From contig NW_026947544.1 of NCBI RefSeq assembly GCF_034190915.1, positions 992,001 through 1,056,000 of the forward strand: 64,000 bases of DNA. Reading direction: 5' to 3'. The stretch comes from Cavia porcellus. Taxonomy: Eukaryota; Chordata; Mammalia; Rodentia; Caviidae. The first letter of the stretch is position 1, and each line of letters begins with the position of its first letter. Position numbers and translations under genes: made by a program. Under the pieces are notes generated by a model. The model ran no database searches. It was given only the letters and a program-made list of their open reading frames with translations, and had not been told where the DNA came from. Positions 1 through 12,361 of this stretch are shown here, piece after piece.

Positions 1-650
1 ATTATCTAAACTGGAGGACAAGTTTTCAATGTGGGAGTATGAAAGAGAAAACTTTAAAAAATAACAAGGAAACAAGCAGCAACAATACAAAGACTAGAAG
101 ATGACAAAAGTATCTATAACTTGAGAATAAAGAATGTGAATGAAGAAGTTGGGATACAAACAATGAAACTACAAAGGTTATTCACAGAAATAATTAAGGA
201 AAACTTCTCAAACATAAAAAAAAGGAAATGATATTCTGATATATGAAGCATACAGAACTCCAGCCACCTACAACCAAAACTGAGCTACACCCAGGCATAT
301 AATAATCAAGATCCCAGAAATTCAATATAAGAATAGGAAATTAAAAGCTGTTAGAGACAAGAAACAGATAACTACAGAGGAAGGGCCATCAGAATAATGG
401 CAGACTTCTCAACACTAACCATCAAGTCAAGAAAGGCTGGAGTGAAATATTCCAAACCCTGAAAGAAAATAACCTCCATCCTAAATTGATATACCTTGAT
501 AAACTGTCTATAGAAATTAATGGAGGAACAAGATGCTTCCAAGACAAAGAAAACTTGGGAAATTTGCAACCACCAATCCAACTCTACAGAGAATGCTGCA
601 GGACATTTAGAGAGAGAGAAAAGTACTAGGATTTGAGGCACATGGCAGAG
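1..650 (+). mobile_element. L1 ORF1 3' remnant, sense
   Basis: The forward strand matches the second half of an L1 ORF1. It holds the region around the 'aattaaaagctgttagagac' block, followed by the text for the C-terminal domain (KAVR..., then the 'ttctcaacactaaccatcaa' stretch). The same order is seen in reverse in the L1 copies at 31,754-32,786 and 57,069-58,092. Many stops and indels break the frame, so it makes no protein. The element is cut by the left window edge. No ORF2 follows: within about 220 bp the sequence changes to L1 3'UTR. The annotated antisense open frame at 372-659 is a chance shadow. Confidence 0.8.
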
Positions 651-859
651 AGGCCTCAATTCATGGAGCAGAAAACAGAATGAAGAAGATAAGCAGACAA
701 CTGATGGAAAAAGAAGCTTAACAGAAATGAGGCAGAGAAGATTTTATTCAAAACTGAGATGACTGAGAGTGTCAAGTCTGAGAGTATAGGCAACTACACT
801 GAAGATGACAAGACTTTACAATACACATTCTGGTTTGATAACTGCCAATTTTTGAAGTT

Positions 860-1186
860 CTATACTACCACAAATTTGTGTTTTTATTAATACTGTTATG
901 TACTAATGTATTCAATTATACTATATTTGATGATATACCCAATTCCATTGGAGATAACAAGAGACAGCACAAGAACCATGGTAAAACTCTTTGTACAATG
1001 GTCTTATATATTTATTTTATGTTTATAGGAATGTTTTGTTTTGCCTTGCTTTGTTTTGTTTCTTCCTCTAATATAGAAAGGATAGAAATACATTTAAGAC
1101 TCATGCCTGTGTAGAATCTATAAACAGTTTATGAGAACTGATCTTATGACACATGATGAAATGAACAGATACTTTGAAGAAAAAGA
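860..1186 (+). mobile_element. L1 3'UTR-like segment, sense
   Basis: This T-rich segment contains a 'ttgttttgccttgctttgtt' stretch. It resembles the reverse complement of the 3'UTR pieces that begin antisense L1 copies at 13,430, 25,310 and 27,585. It directly precedes two tandem 3'UTR units and follows ORF1 without any ORF2. It is noncoding. Confidence 0.55.
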
Positions 1187-1975
1187 GACACTAAAATACC
1201 CAGTGCTGATCCTAGAGTGTCATAATGTGAAACTCAGCAATAGTATTATTCTTTGTTCAGAGTGATATTAGCCTGTTTAGGTTTATTCAATCTCAACATA
1301 ATGGAAGATATGGATAACTGCATGTATATTTAAGTGTATAGATGAGTAACTATATTTCTAAGTTTTTGTTAGATAGTTGAACAGAACTGGTTGCAGTCTC
1401 ACTGTTTGAATCCCCACTTTATATGCTCCACTTTAGTATCTTGAATAACTATTTGTAAGAAGACAATCTGTAATCTGTAGTGATTTATTACTGTTTATTT
1501 TTTATAGAAATTATGTATTGTTTCTACCCATTTTCTGTTTTGTTTAGTCTTTTTCTTTATATTAAATTTTAAAAAAAGACACTACAGTACCCTGTGCTTA
1601 TCATGGAGTGTCATGATGTGAGATCCAGCAATACTATTATTCTTTGTTCAGAATGATTTTAACCTGCTTTAGTTTGTTTAGTCTAAGCATAAATGAAGAT
1701 ATGGATGACTGCATGTATGTTTAAGTGTATAGGATTGACAACCATGTTACTAAGTTTTATTAGACAGTTGAACAGAATCGTTTGCAGTCTCACTGTTTGA
1801 ATTCTCACTTTACATGTTCCATTTTTTTATCTTGAACTATTTGTAAAATGACAATACATACACATCAGCTAGTAATTTCTTACTGTTTATTTTTTTCTCT
1901 GAATGTACGTATTATTTGTACCTATTTTCTGTTTTGTTTAGTCTTTCTTTAAATAAGATTTAAATAAAAGAAAAA
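1187..1975 (+). repeat. Two tandem ~391-394 bp L1 3'UTR units
   Basis: Unit 1 begins at 1,187 (gacactaaaatacccagtg) and unit 2 at 1,578 (gacactacagtaccctgtg). Matching landmarks are spaced 391-394 bp apart along the whole length: 'ttattctttgttcag', 'gcagtctcactgtttgaat', 'ttttctgttttgtttagtct'. The reverse complement of the unit's middle matches 26,800-26,920, inside the 3'UTR of the full-length antisense L1. The unit is therefore L1 3'UTR and not an unrelated satellite. Confidence 0.85.
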
Positions 1976-2510
1976 ACGTGGCATTTTTATACAATTGGGT
2001 ACTACTCAGCTATAAAGAATGATCACATTGAGATATTTACTAATACATGGGCACAACTTGAGATCATACTCATAAGCAAAATAAATCAAACTTACATGTA
2101 TACTGTATATTCTCCCTAGTGTAAGAAATAGTAAGAGAACATAAGAGTTTATGGTAATCATTATTCCCCATTACATTGTTTTGAAACCTTGTAATGATCA
2201 CATTGGTTAGTTGTAATTGGTTTGTCCTTGTTTGTTTAATTTTATTAACAATGATATGAGTAGCTAATTTGAGGAAAATAGGTCTTATAATAGCCAGTAC
2301 TGGTATAATATCATCTTACTCTGAAGTCCTACTGTGCTTTTACTATTGTATATAAAGTTATACACAACTATTTCGAAGAAAGAGACATCGTGGTAGTTAC
2401 TGTTGATTATGGGTTGTCTTCTAATGAAATTCTGTGTTGTTTACATTGTTCTGTTCTATTCTGCTTTGTTATGTCCTGTTTTGTGTTAATCTCTTTAAAA
2501 AAAAGAAACT
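1976..2510 (+). mobile_element. L1 ORF2 3' end and 3'UTR, sense
   Basis: The sequence around 2,005-2,100 ('gtactactcagctataaaga', then the 'cataagcaaaataaatcaaa' block) is the last part of L1 ORF2. It is followed by a 3'UTR that is the reverse complement of 13,430-14,160. It ends in a short A-rich tail near 2,500. Only the last few hundred bases of the element are present, a typical 5'-truncated insertion. It is noncoding. Confidence 0.8.
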
Positions 2511-3379
2511 TTCACCTCTCTGTGGTTTCTCATGTTTCTCATGTCATAAGAAATTTGATTATGATATTATTTTTATAATATAGGTTATTTGTATATTACA
2601 TTTCATTGGGGAGTTCTTTCAGAGATAGGGCCCATGTTTCAACTATAATATTTCCAATGGCTAGATCACATTATTTTGATACTATTAAATATTTTGTTTT
2701 AAAACAGTCTCAAACTACTACACTGACAAATTTCATTTCTTAAAACAAGAGGAAAAAGAAAGAAAAACCTGAAGTCTAACATTAAATTTAATGTCTAATT
2801 CTACTAGTTTAATATAAAAACTTTGAATGTGTGACATCTTAAGAAATGGATTTTATACACTTTGACATAGCATAAGTCCCATGAAAAGACAAGTTCTATA
2901 TATAGGCGCAAACTTTTAAAAGTAGCATGGCTACTCTAATTTTATAATTCCTGGGATTCAAGCTACCCAAAGACCTTTGTGAATAGGACACAAAGTACAA
3001 AGAAACTAACTCCAAAAACAGAAGTGGACAGGGGATGTCACTCAGTGTAAGGAAATGGTGGGCTTCAATCTCCAAGACCAAAAAAAGAAAAGATCCACTG
3101 AGTCAAAGATGGCCAGTTAATCTCTTCAGGAAAGTCAAGAGTTTTAAAAAAATAGATGTCTCTAAGTACTATTTTTCTTTCAAAAGGAAAAAAGAAAGCT
3201 ACATTAATAATAATTCATAATCATCTTCAAAATAATAAGTAAATAGTATAGTAAATATTGCACCAAATGTTGATACTGTATTATTGGGGAGATATCTATA
3301 GAGATAGCATTCTATGCTGGACCAAAAAAATACACAAAGTGTGGTCCTACAGAAGTAAAAATATCACAATACACATGAT
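2511..3379. other. AT-rich stretch, nothing recognised
   Basis: No gene, SINE signature or clear LTR is visible. Open frames here are 60-62 codons long and have no recognisable composition or splice context. The boundary with the duplicated segment that starts near 3,380 is approximate. Confidence 0.5.
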
Positions 3380-4930
3380 TTGTGGCTTTCTCATTATGCA
3401 AACAACCTAATGTATGCTGTTTCAGAATCTAAGATGCCTATATCGCCATTAGGCTACATAAATCATTGGGGCACTACTGCTGTATGTTGTACACATTTGA
3501 TCAAAATGTCTTATTTAGTATATGTGGACACTCTGATGACTATAGTTCAGTCTACTGAGGTGAAAGAAAAAGGATACAGCAGAAATCTAACAGGACATTG
3601 ACTGAGGTATTTGATGTTCAGTGGGTAGCCACACAGAACAGGATAAGGTGATAAACACTTGACAAGGACAGAGTTTAATCATTTACCAAACTCCAGAGGG
3701 GTGGTGAGTGTTAGCATCCAGATCAATAGCTATGAAAGAGAGTATGAATATCAAAGACTATCTAAAGACTCTATCATTTTTGTATTCTAGCCTGGAAGTG
3801 AGAAACTCCCCTAATATAATAAAAAAATCCTTCACAGTGAAGGGTGAACAGTCCAATCTTGATAAAGTTGGACTGCTGAAAATGGCCTAGAAAAAATGAG
3901 GAAGCAATACTTTGTCAGTTATCTAGAAAAATCTGACTTCACTCTATAAAAACCAGCACAGCATCCTAGATTCAGCAATCTGTAACCAACACTGTTTCAA
4001 AACCATCTACTTGGCCCTATTTCAATCCCTTTTGAAAGGAAATACTACTAACTTTTAACTTTAAATCACTAATATCCATCCATCACAATCTCACTCTCAT
4101 TTCTTTTCATTTTTCATGGCATATCTTCAGTGTCTGATCTAATCTAGAATTTCTGTCCTCTGACTCCTAATTGATGCAGTGGTGCTTTGAGAAACTTAGG
4201 AATATTGGTAGGGAGTTTCAATCATTAGATGTCCACTGACAGATGAGTTTAAGATCATCAACAAGGCCTGATGGCAAAGGCCTGCAGTTACTTCACCAGG
4301 AATCCATAGTCAAACTATCAGCATAAGTTTGAGGTCCACCTGGACTATACTTTGAGTTCAAGAACTGAAAAACATACTGAGAGCCTCTCTCAAAAATTTA
4401 TCTAATTACCTGATTAAAGAAGTCCACCTTCCAGGTTCCTGAGAAACAGCAAATCTGAAATGCCGAATTATACTGCTAAAGGACCCTGCATAGTAACTGG
4501 AATCACTCCGAAAATTCTTTCCTTATTATAGTTAGCACCTTGCCTCCTGTAACTCTGCTCATCCTGATTCCAGATGTAACATGTTTGGCAGTGCAGAATG
4601 TACTCCCTCTGCAATGTATCTGGCACATTTTATTCTTGTGAATTTTAGGGCCTACTTGTAGCACTCCAAAATGTTTCCTGTGAAGGTTAGCCTTGCCCTC
4701 TTTCTAACCATACTCACCAACTCCAAATATTTTATTTAGTGTTGACAGATGGGAGCAGACTGTGTTTCAATGTCCTTCTGGGTTACCTGTAAGTACAGTT
4801 AGTCTCTACTCTTTAAATTAATGCTCATTGCACTCCTTCATAACAGTTGAAAATGGTCCTAAGGATATAAATTTTTTCACAGATACTGAGAGCCTGAAAA
4901 AGAGAAACAGCAAAAGCATCACAAATTACA
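3380..4930. repeat. Copy 1 of a ~1.5 kb segment also at 44,290-45,820
   Basis: Diverged but collinear similarity to 44,290-45,820 runs in the same orientation. Paired landmarks include 'gttcagtgggtagcc' (about 3,617) with 'gttcactgggcagcc' (about 44,459); 'ggatcaatagct'-like text at about 3,720 and 44,568; 'tggtgctttgag' at 4,181 and 45,048; and 'ctctttaaattaatg(c/t)tca' near 4,810 and 45,706. Both copies carry a B1-like SINE at the same relative place, so the SINE was present before the copies separated. There is no open frame of note. It could be an old segmental duplication or two copies of an unrecognised long repeat. Confidence 0.65.
4255..4405 (+). mobile_element. Diverged B1-like SINE (7SL-derived)
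   Basis: The sequence starts with a decayed 'ggcctgatggcaaaggcctg' (B1 consensus head GCCxGGYGTGGTGGC). It continues through 'tttgaggtccacctggactata' and ends with 'gagcctctctcaaaaa', matching the order of B1: A-box head, B-box 'gttcgaggccagcctgg', tail 'ccctgtctcaaaa'. It is strongly diverged. The orthologous-looking copy is at 45,132-45,260. Confidence 0.6.
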
Positions 4931-7319
4931 CAGGAACATGATTACCATAATGTGCTTTGTGGACACTCTGATGAAAAATTTAATAGGCTTCCTAATTACA
5001 GGGTACAAATAATTTGAAATTCATGGTAAAGGCTCACAAAAGATAGGAAAAATGTCCACTGAGTTGTCTTACATTATTTAATGATCATATTTATTTGATA
5101 TATACATTGACAAAAGCCTCCACTTTCATATTGTTATTATTCATCTGGAAAAGGTACACTAAAGCTTATTAGAGGGCCAGATATGGTTTGAACCTATATC
5201 ACTATTATACTTATGGTTGTGCATATAAATATATATACACATCCACACAAATATGTAAAACTACATACAGAAAAACACATACACATGTACATACATATAA
5301 AATAATATAACATACATTTTTATACCTTGTATGAAAAGAATACATACATTTATACCTGGAATATTATTATAGCATCTAAAATAAATTATAAATACTGTGG
5401 GAACTGTACATATGTGCTCATCTCCTTCAAATTTTACAATTGCCTTTGTATTGATCAGGATTGAAAAGTATCTGACAAAAGCAAATTAGGATTCCAGTAC
5501 ATTTTTTCCTCCTAAGAGATAAAAACCATTAGAAGTTTTATTCAGTATGTGTAAATAGAATGTAAATGCTGTTAATGATGGAATTGTATCAAATTATGAC
5601 TGACTGTATTCTTGTGCTTTAATTGTGGATATGTTCATTGACTCCAATGTAAATTTGAATATTTTATAAACAATTCTCATACCAGTAAAAGTTGCCCCAC
5701 ACAATAAAAATGTCCATATATGAATCTTCTTAAAATTCATGCACAAAAGATCTTACTCTTCATAAAATTTAAAATTGCAAAACTCAGAAAACATTAGATA
5801 TCAAATAACTGAAGAAAGAAAGTAGTCACCCATGTCAGTGCCTCTGACTTTATCATTCCAGAGTTGCAGAATTACTACACATGTAAAAATAGACCCAGCT
5901 CACAGGAAATTAGGAAAAAGAAGAAATAGACATAGCTGATTCAAATGCAATCCTTAACATATAAGACAAATTTATTTATTCTTTCTTACAGATTTAGTAA
6001 CTAAGCTTGCTAATTAGGCAAGTTCAAATAAACAATTTCCAATGCCTTTGAAGTCTTTCAGGATGTTGTGGAGCATATCTCTCATCCAACTAATCTGCCT
6101 CTGAATAAGCAAGAAGAACCAACTAAATGCTATCACTCTCTAAAAAAAAGATTACTTAAGAGAGCAGTCTTGGGCATATTCTGGAACAAGTCATTATGGA
6201 ACCAATTTGATCATGACATTACATGATTATTTTTTTCAGGGCAGCTTATACTGTTTCTTGGTATTCTAAACAGGGAATTACACAAGGCACAAACAAAAGG
6301 AACTTTTGTGAATTTATTGTCACAAAGTTTCTCTGTGGAGAAAGATTTCATTGATGAACAGAGTCATAGCATCCATAGAGATGACAAAAGTGTATTATTA
6401 GCATTTTTAACTCCAAGTATGGTTCATACAAATAGCACACTGGGCACATTCCACTTAAGAAATGTGAAGGTACATTATTCACTTAATAGTATTTTTTATT
6501 GAAGAAGTAAAAACTATGTAGAATGTATTATCATTATTTCCATTTACAGTTAAAGAAAATAATAAGATGAGGTGGAAATAATTTTTCTTATATGAAAATT
6601 CATATGACATATGAATTCATATGAATATATATGAAATATATATATATCACATCATTTTCCATATTTTAATTTATTAAATATATATTTTGAAATAGCTTCA
6701 AAGACATCAAAATCTCCTGGCCCTCCAATACTAGATTTCTACTTGCAATATTTTAGAAAAGCTTTCATCTGCAATGAAAGGGCAGTTGATATAAAACAAA
6801 AAAAAATAGTAAGACTCTAAAAGTGAGCCAGTTGTCTAGCAACTTTGACATGTGAACACATATACTCTGTTTAGGTTCTATTAGGTATTTATTGCTTCCT
6901 GTGTACTATAAGCAATGAACTACAATGGCTTCAAAATCTAAACTTTAGACAAGTCACAAACAAACAGAAATATTCAACAGAGTTCTGTTATTTCCACTGA
7001 AAAAAAGCAAGAAGGTCTATTCTCTAAACTTCAGTGTAAATAACAGCTGTTCTGTTGTCAAATACAATGATAATTACATCATTATACTTTCTTTCAATAA
7101 TTACTTTCAATGGAGTCATCCCCAGCAATTTATTTCTTTCCTTCCCAGATGTTTATTGCTGTTATTTCCTGCACCAAAATAACAGGTAGTAAATATTCTT
7201 ATCTCTTACCTCAAAGAAACAGGATACCATTGCAATTTTCTAGTCAATGTAATCTTGGAAGAATTTAGCAATGAATTATGTATCTGTCTCTGCTTAGTCA
7301 CATACATTTCATTCTTTTA
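4931..7319. other. AT-rich noncoding stretch
   Basis: I see no gene or classifiable element. A small palindromic block lies at 6,597-6,617 (10-bp arms aattcatatg/catatgaatt around one base). It is followed by an AT-rich run to about 6,690. The 64-codon open frame at 6,308-6,502 has no homology I recognise and is probably chance. Confidence 0.5.
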
Positions 7320-7510
7320 TTCTTTATTTTAAAGAGAATAAAACAAAACAGAAAAAAATGAATCAGAACAAAACAATGCAAGAAACAGCACTGCACAAGA
7401 CAACTGGACATAAACAGTAGCTACCATAATGTCTCATTTCTTAGAAATAGTTGAGCATACCTATATGAACAATAGTATCAATCCTAACAAAAAAGTATAA
7501 AACCATTCAA
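7320..7510 (-). mobile_element. L1 3'UTR fragment, antisense
   Basis: The text 'aaagagaataaaacaaaaca', followed by the block 'accataatgtctcatttctt' and 'agaaatagttgagcatacc', closely follows the 3'UTRs at 13,430-13,620 and 25,300-25,510. It is the 3' end of an L1 on the minus strand. ORF2 is not present next to it. A two-unit tandem and an ORF1 piece follow instead. Confidence 0.75.
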
Positions 7511-7519
7511 GAGCTTCTT

Positions 7520-7815
7520 TCTGTCTGGGGAAGTGGGTTGCTTGAGATGAGTTCCAGCACACCAGCTCATGACCCAGGAGTTTAGATCATTGCTTCCAGT
7601 GTCCAGCCACACTAGGCTAGAATCTGCAGATTTCACAGGCCTGGCTGAGCCATGCCCAGTTACATTCTTTCAATCTGGGGCTGGCCTGAGGTGAGCTCCA
7701 GCACATCAATGTGGGCCTCAGGAGACTTTAAAATCATCACTCGCAGCAGTTAGTTAAATGCCTGCCCAACTTCCAGCCACACTAGACTTGGCTCTGCAGG
7801 TTTAACAGTCACTCA
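7520..7815. repeat. Two-unit tandem repeat, ~150-170 bp unit
   Basis: Unit 1 (about 7,520-7,669) and unit 2 (about 7,670-7,815) share 'tctgggg', 'gagttccagcac'/'gagctccagcac', 'ccagccacacta' and 'tctgcag(a/g)ttt', in the same order. The period is 150 bp at the start and about 170 bp at the end, so indels separate the units. Base composition is richer in G and C than the flanks. It sits between an L1 3'UTR and an L1 ORF1 piece. I do not recognise the unit. Confidence 0.65.
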
Positions 7816-8145
7816 CTTCATGCTCCTCTTGACTTCATTGTTTGTGTTGAGAAGTCTGCTGTGGTTATGATAGGTTTTCCATTATAGGTGACTGTCTTTT
7901 GTCTCTAACAGCTTATAATATTCTATTCTTATGTTGGATTTTTGGGATGGTGATTATTACTTGTCTGGGTGTAGTTTTATTTTGGTTATGGCTATTTGAA
8001 TCTTTTTAGGCTTCACTAATCCATATGTCAGGTTCCACTGTCATGTTTGAGAAATTTTCAGCTATTTCTTCTCTAAATAGCCTCTTGATATCATTTGTGT
8101 TGCCGCTTCTTTACTTCTATTGATTTTTGATTAAGACATGTTTTG
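7815..8145 (-). mobile_element. L1 ORF1 fragment, antisense
   Basis: The block 'gagaagtctgctgtggttat' and the following 'tataatattctattcttatg', 'gtctgggtgtagttttattt' and 'gaaattttcagctatttctt' match, base block by base block, the antisense ORF1 at about 31,947-32,245 and 57,290-57,600. It covers the RNA-binding and C-terminal part of ORF1. The frame is broken, so it is inactive. Confidence 0.85.
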
Positions 8146-10399
8146 ATGATTGTGGGCCTGTTGGCATAAACACAAGAAAATTGGGTAAGAAAAACATTTT
8201 AAAATCAACTTCCAAGATTGGAAGTTATTGGAATGAAACCCCTACCTACTATATGTCCTGCATAAGTTGTGGTTGCTTAAAATCAAACAATGGATATTAA
8301 GAATAATGGAAGTTGAGAGTATAATATGATTGAGTTGAAACTTTGTACTCAATCCAAAGTGGCACAGAATACTAAAAGAGAGTAGACATCAAGATAAGCA
8401 AGAGTTTAAGGAAGGAAGAGTTTAATGAAGGAAGTCACCACAAAGAAGCCTGGGAGTTTCTCCCTTATGTAGGCTCTGATGTTGGAGGGGCTTTGAGAAT
8501 TGATGTAAGCTAACTAATTTTGTGAGAGTGTAGGTATCAGGTCCTGTATCTAGATTACCAGTCTCCCAAATGAGTGTACAGAAAAGGCTTAAATTAAATA
8601 GGACAGGTCATAGTATCTTAGGATTCCAGGAGCATCAAAACACTTTAGCTTAGTTTGAGACTCTCAGGGCTAAGACAAAGACTTCTTTGAACTGTCCATT
8701 TACTTGAAAGAGCAGGGAAACTGAAGAAAACAGGAGCAATGAGCAGGACATTGGGAGGCACTTCAAGCATGTCTCCAAGTAATAAATGTTGTCAATTTAG
8801 GAGAAATGTCTTATGAAGACATGGTAGGAGTGAGACTGCAGAAGTAATTCCTGCAGCTGCAGTCTCTTATCTACTTACTTAATGTTTGCACCAACTGTTC
8901 TTATCTGTGACCTTGTCTTCCTTTGTGAGGTATCTGTAGCCTCACAGGGCACTATAGGCCTTAGCCAGGACCAGTGATTCATAGAGTTTCACCTACTATG
9001 AATCAGCTTCCATCACCAGGCAAGGGACCTAGGACTAGACCAGATTCACAGATAAATATAGAATACCAATTGATTAATTTTAAATCCTTCTCAGAGCTGC
9101 TTCATAGTGATCTCCAAAATGCAAGGGATTGAGTAAATCTTTACACACATGAGCTTTAGTAAAGACTTTTGGGAGGAAGAAGGCATAGGGGCTTCTAGGT
9201 GTTGTGCAATATCATGGCAGTTTTGAACCACTGACATAATGGTTGTACTGTCTCTGAGATGGTGAATGTATCAGAATATACTTATTGAGAGAAAGAAAGC
9301 TGCTATCTGAGAGACAGAAGGGGCCATGAGTTACTTGGAAAAAAAACAAACTCTATCTTTTCTAGGAACTTACATAAAGTCATGAGGTGAGATGGTGCTT
9401 TTCTTTTTCAAGATTGTGAGGTATATGAATTTGTGCTCTGGCTCCTTTGAGGGCCCGGCCCAGTCTGACTTCCTATACTGTTTTTAACTAACAGCTGCCT
9501 ATAACATAATCTTAGATGTTTCATAATATTCAAGGCAAATAGTCTGGGAAGGAACTGAGGAAAGCACTTCTATTGTCTGGGGGAACTGTGGTAGGTCCCA
9601 CTAGATGTTTTTCTGAACAGATAGGCTTTATTTACCAGCTTTGAATTTATATTGAGGGGCCTAAAGATACAGTCATCTCCCTCTTGGATAGATACTGGAG
9701 GATTTTGTTGAAGGAAGAGTTAGTGGCTCTGTTTCTCTCATGGGTGAAAAAGGTAAAACTTATAGCTAAATGCCCTCCTGTCTGCAATGAAAATGTGTCA
9801 TTTGCTCTTTCCCCTTTCAGTAGGTTGTGAACTGATGACATGAGTGATTATAATTTCTCTGTTACTATTGTGGAATCAATGTTTAATAATTGAATAAGAT
9901 ATGTTGAAAACCTCTATGTGCTTCCCAACCCAATTTGTTTCACTTAAGGCCAATTGAAAATGAGACAGAGAAAGCTGCTCTTCTCCCTAAGAGGTCAAAG
10001 TTTTAACTTGTTACTTAATAAAAGTTTGCTGAGCTTAAATGGTGGACATAGATGCTTGTGGCTCAATTAAAAATACTGGGTATTATAAAATAACATTCAC
10101 AGCATAGCTCTTCTTTTGTGGGGAGAGTTGTTCAGTATCTCTCCTTCCTTACCTAAATGAGCAAAATTGAAAAGGTTATTAATTTTTACTAGAGTTTTGT
10201 TCCCTGTCATCATACAGATATCTGAGTTAATTAGAAATTTAATAGGCAGTCAGACAGAACTCAAGTCTCAAAGAACCCAGAGCAGAATGTCAGATAATTT
10301 GGCAGCCTTGGAAGAGAATTATACCCCCTACTATGGGCCAGATCTCAAGACAAAAGGCAAAAGCAAATACATCTGGCAAATCTGGCTTGCCATGTGACT
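8146..10399. other. Noncoding stretch, unassigned old repeats likely
   Basis: No gene is recognisable. Composition is less AT-rich between about 8,400 and 9,600. A short near-duplicate 'aagagttta(a/)ggaagg' motif occurs at about 8,400-8,430. This could be an old LTR element or internal ERV sequence, but I cannot place it. The 60-76 codon open frames are of chance length. Confidence 0.4.
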
Positions 10400-10660
10400 G
10401 GAATCACTATTTGTTTGTGATTTGATCAATTTTACTTGAGGAAATAATGTTTCACTCGAGTACAGTTCTGTCCTATCTTATGCTCACCTTGTGATTTCCC
10501 ATTTATTCCAAACTTAGACCAATCTCATCTCATGACTTTATAAATGTCCCTGGAAAAGATAAGGTTTTGGCAGCCCACTCCAGACCCATTCTGGTTCTCA
10601 GACAGAAGCCTTCTTTCTCTTAATAAGTGTATTTCACTCTTAATCTCTATGATTCCTAAA
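10400..10660 (+). mobile_element. Possible ERV-type LTR remnant
   Basis: The layout resembles an LTR. A TATA-like 'ttataaat' is at about 10,538-10,545. About 80 bp later comes a C-rich stretch ('gcagcccactccagaccc', 'ttctggttctcagacagaag'), then 'tctcttaataag' as a possible poly(A) signal. I see no clear target-site duplication or partner LTR, so the assignment is tentative. Confidence 0.3.
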
Positions 10661-12325
10661 AACTTTCTTCAGTTGTAAAGAACACAAATTCATACCAGCC
10701 ATATGGAGGGTAGGGAGTTTCTTTCCTCTTTGTTGACAACTTGTAGCCTCAAATAATTGGAAAGCAATAATTAAACATTTTTAAATCCTTAGAATTATTT
10801 GCTTTGACTGAAAACATTTTTTCAGTTGTGGACAGTTCAGACCTCTGGCAATGTTCTTCAAAATTTAGTCATTGCAAAACATATATTAATTGCAGAGGAT
10901 GCTACATGCAATCAACTTGTTTTAGATTTCAAATATTTGATAATTTAGAGTTGCAGTCACAAGGGCTTAAAGAAAACTTCCTTGACCAAGTAAAATATTC
11001 ATTGATTTGATTTCTAGTTAACTGGGTTCAAATAAACCATTTCTGTATTTTAGCATTAAAAATGCAGACAAATGGTGTACAGCACTGAAGACTTACCTGT
11101 GGTGGCCTGGCATGGATTGGTGAGGCAGGACCTGTGCCATGGAGCTGTAGTTTGCAGTCCTGGCTCCTGTGTGCTTGTTGAGGCAAATTATAATATGGGG
11201 AAAATATTTATGGGAAAGCAAACTTCTAGATACTTCATAACGATTTAGAATTGCTGGCCAAGTTACTGTTCATCAATTTCTACTGAACTCAATTTTCAAA
11301 GTGTATATAGCCCAGCTTCACACCTCTGATAAACCCTGAGTTGGAATAACTATGTATATATTAAGTCACTCTGGCCTAGTTTGAGGGCCCCTCTCTAGAA
11401 TGTTCCTGTTTTATGGTAATTACCTCAATTGTGTTTACTCTCTAAAAACCCACTCCCCTTGTCCCAAAAGTGTTTCCTTTGTTTCAAGAGCAGTCTGCCT
11501 GTCAATATATGACTCCGTGCATATAACCCACTATGCAATATTCTGCCACTTGCTTTGTATTTCATATTCCTCAATTCTATATGAACTAAACTGTTTTATA
11601 GATGAACAAGATTCAGTGCTTTTTCTTTTGAGGGAATATCCCTGCAACAAGCCACTGACATGAAGATCAAACAGTCCAGTAGTGTAAAGACTAAATGCTT
11701 TCTCAGGTCCTCCATGCAGAGTCCTCTTTCCATTTTAGTGTGATTTGGTTTGGTTTTGATTGGTACTTTTCCCAACCATAACAGGGCCTCTTGGCTAGAG
11801 TAGGAACAAAACCTGTGAGCCAAACACTTGGGTTCAACTGGCCACAACAGTGTGTATGTCTTCACATTGGATTAGAAATTTTTGCCACATTCCTACATAT
11901 GAACCAACCACAATCACCTGCTCCAGGCAGGGAGACATGGGTAACAGCCTGAAGTAGAAACTACAAATGGCAAAGGAGGAATCAAGGAGCCTAACCTCTT
12001 CTAATCTTTATATTACACAAAAATACCTTTTAATCATCTGGTCTAAAATGATTAAATGTACTCACCACTTAAGTTTCAAAAAACAAAATGGAGTTCACCT
12101 CATAATAGATTTCACTAGGCAGTATGGTACTATTTAAATTTTTGTAAAGTTCTAATAAAGATAGAAATATTATAGGAGATATATATTTCAATCAAATAAA
12201 GACAACAATTAATCTATTGGAAAGATTTTCATAGTGGACAGTAAGACCATCTAGTCTAGGGCTAATTTTGGGTCAAGGGTATGCTTGTATTTTTTCAAGA
12301 ACTGCTAAATAACCTATCTGGCTGG

Positions 12326-12361
12326 CAATGTGTGTGTCTTTGTACTCAAAGACACACATTG
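12326..12361. repeat. Inverted repeat (hairpin), 12-bp perfect core
   Basis: The arms tgtgtgtctttg (12,331-12,342) and caaagacacaca (12,347-12,358) are perfectly complementary around the 4-base loop tact. Allowing a 2-base bulge, the outer bases caatg/cattg extend the stem to 12,326-12,361. The right arm also forms the start of a short tandem repeat. Confidence 0.85.
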
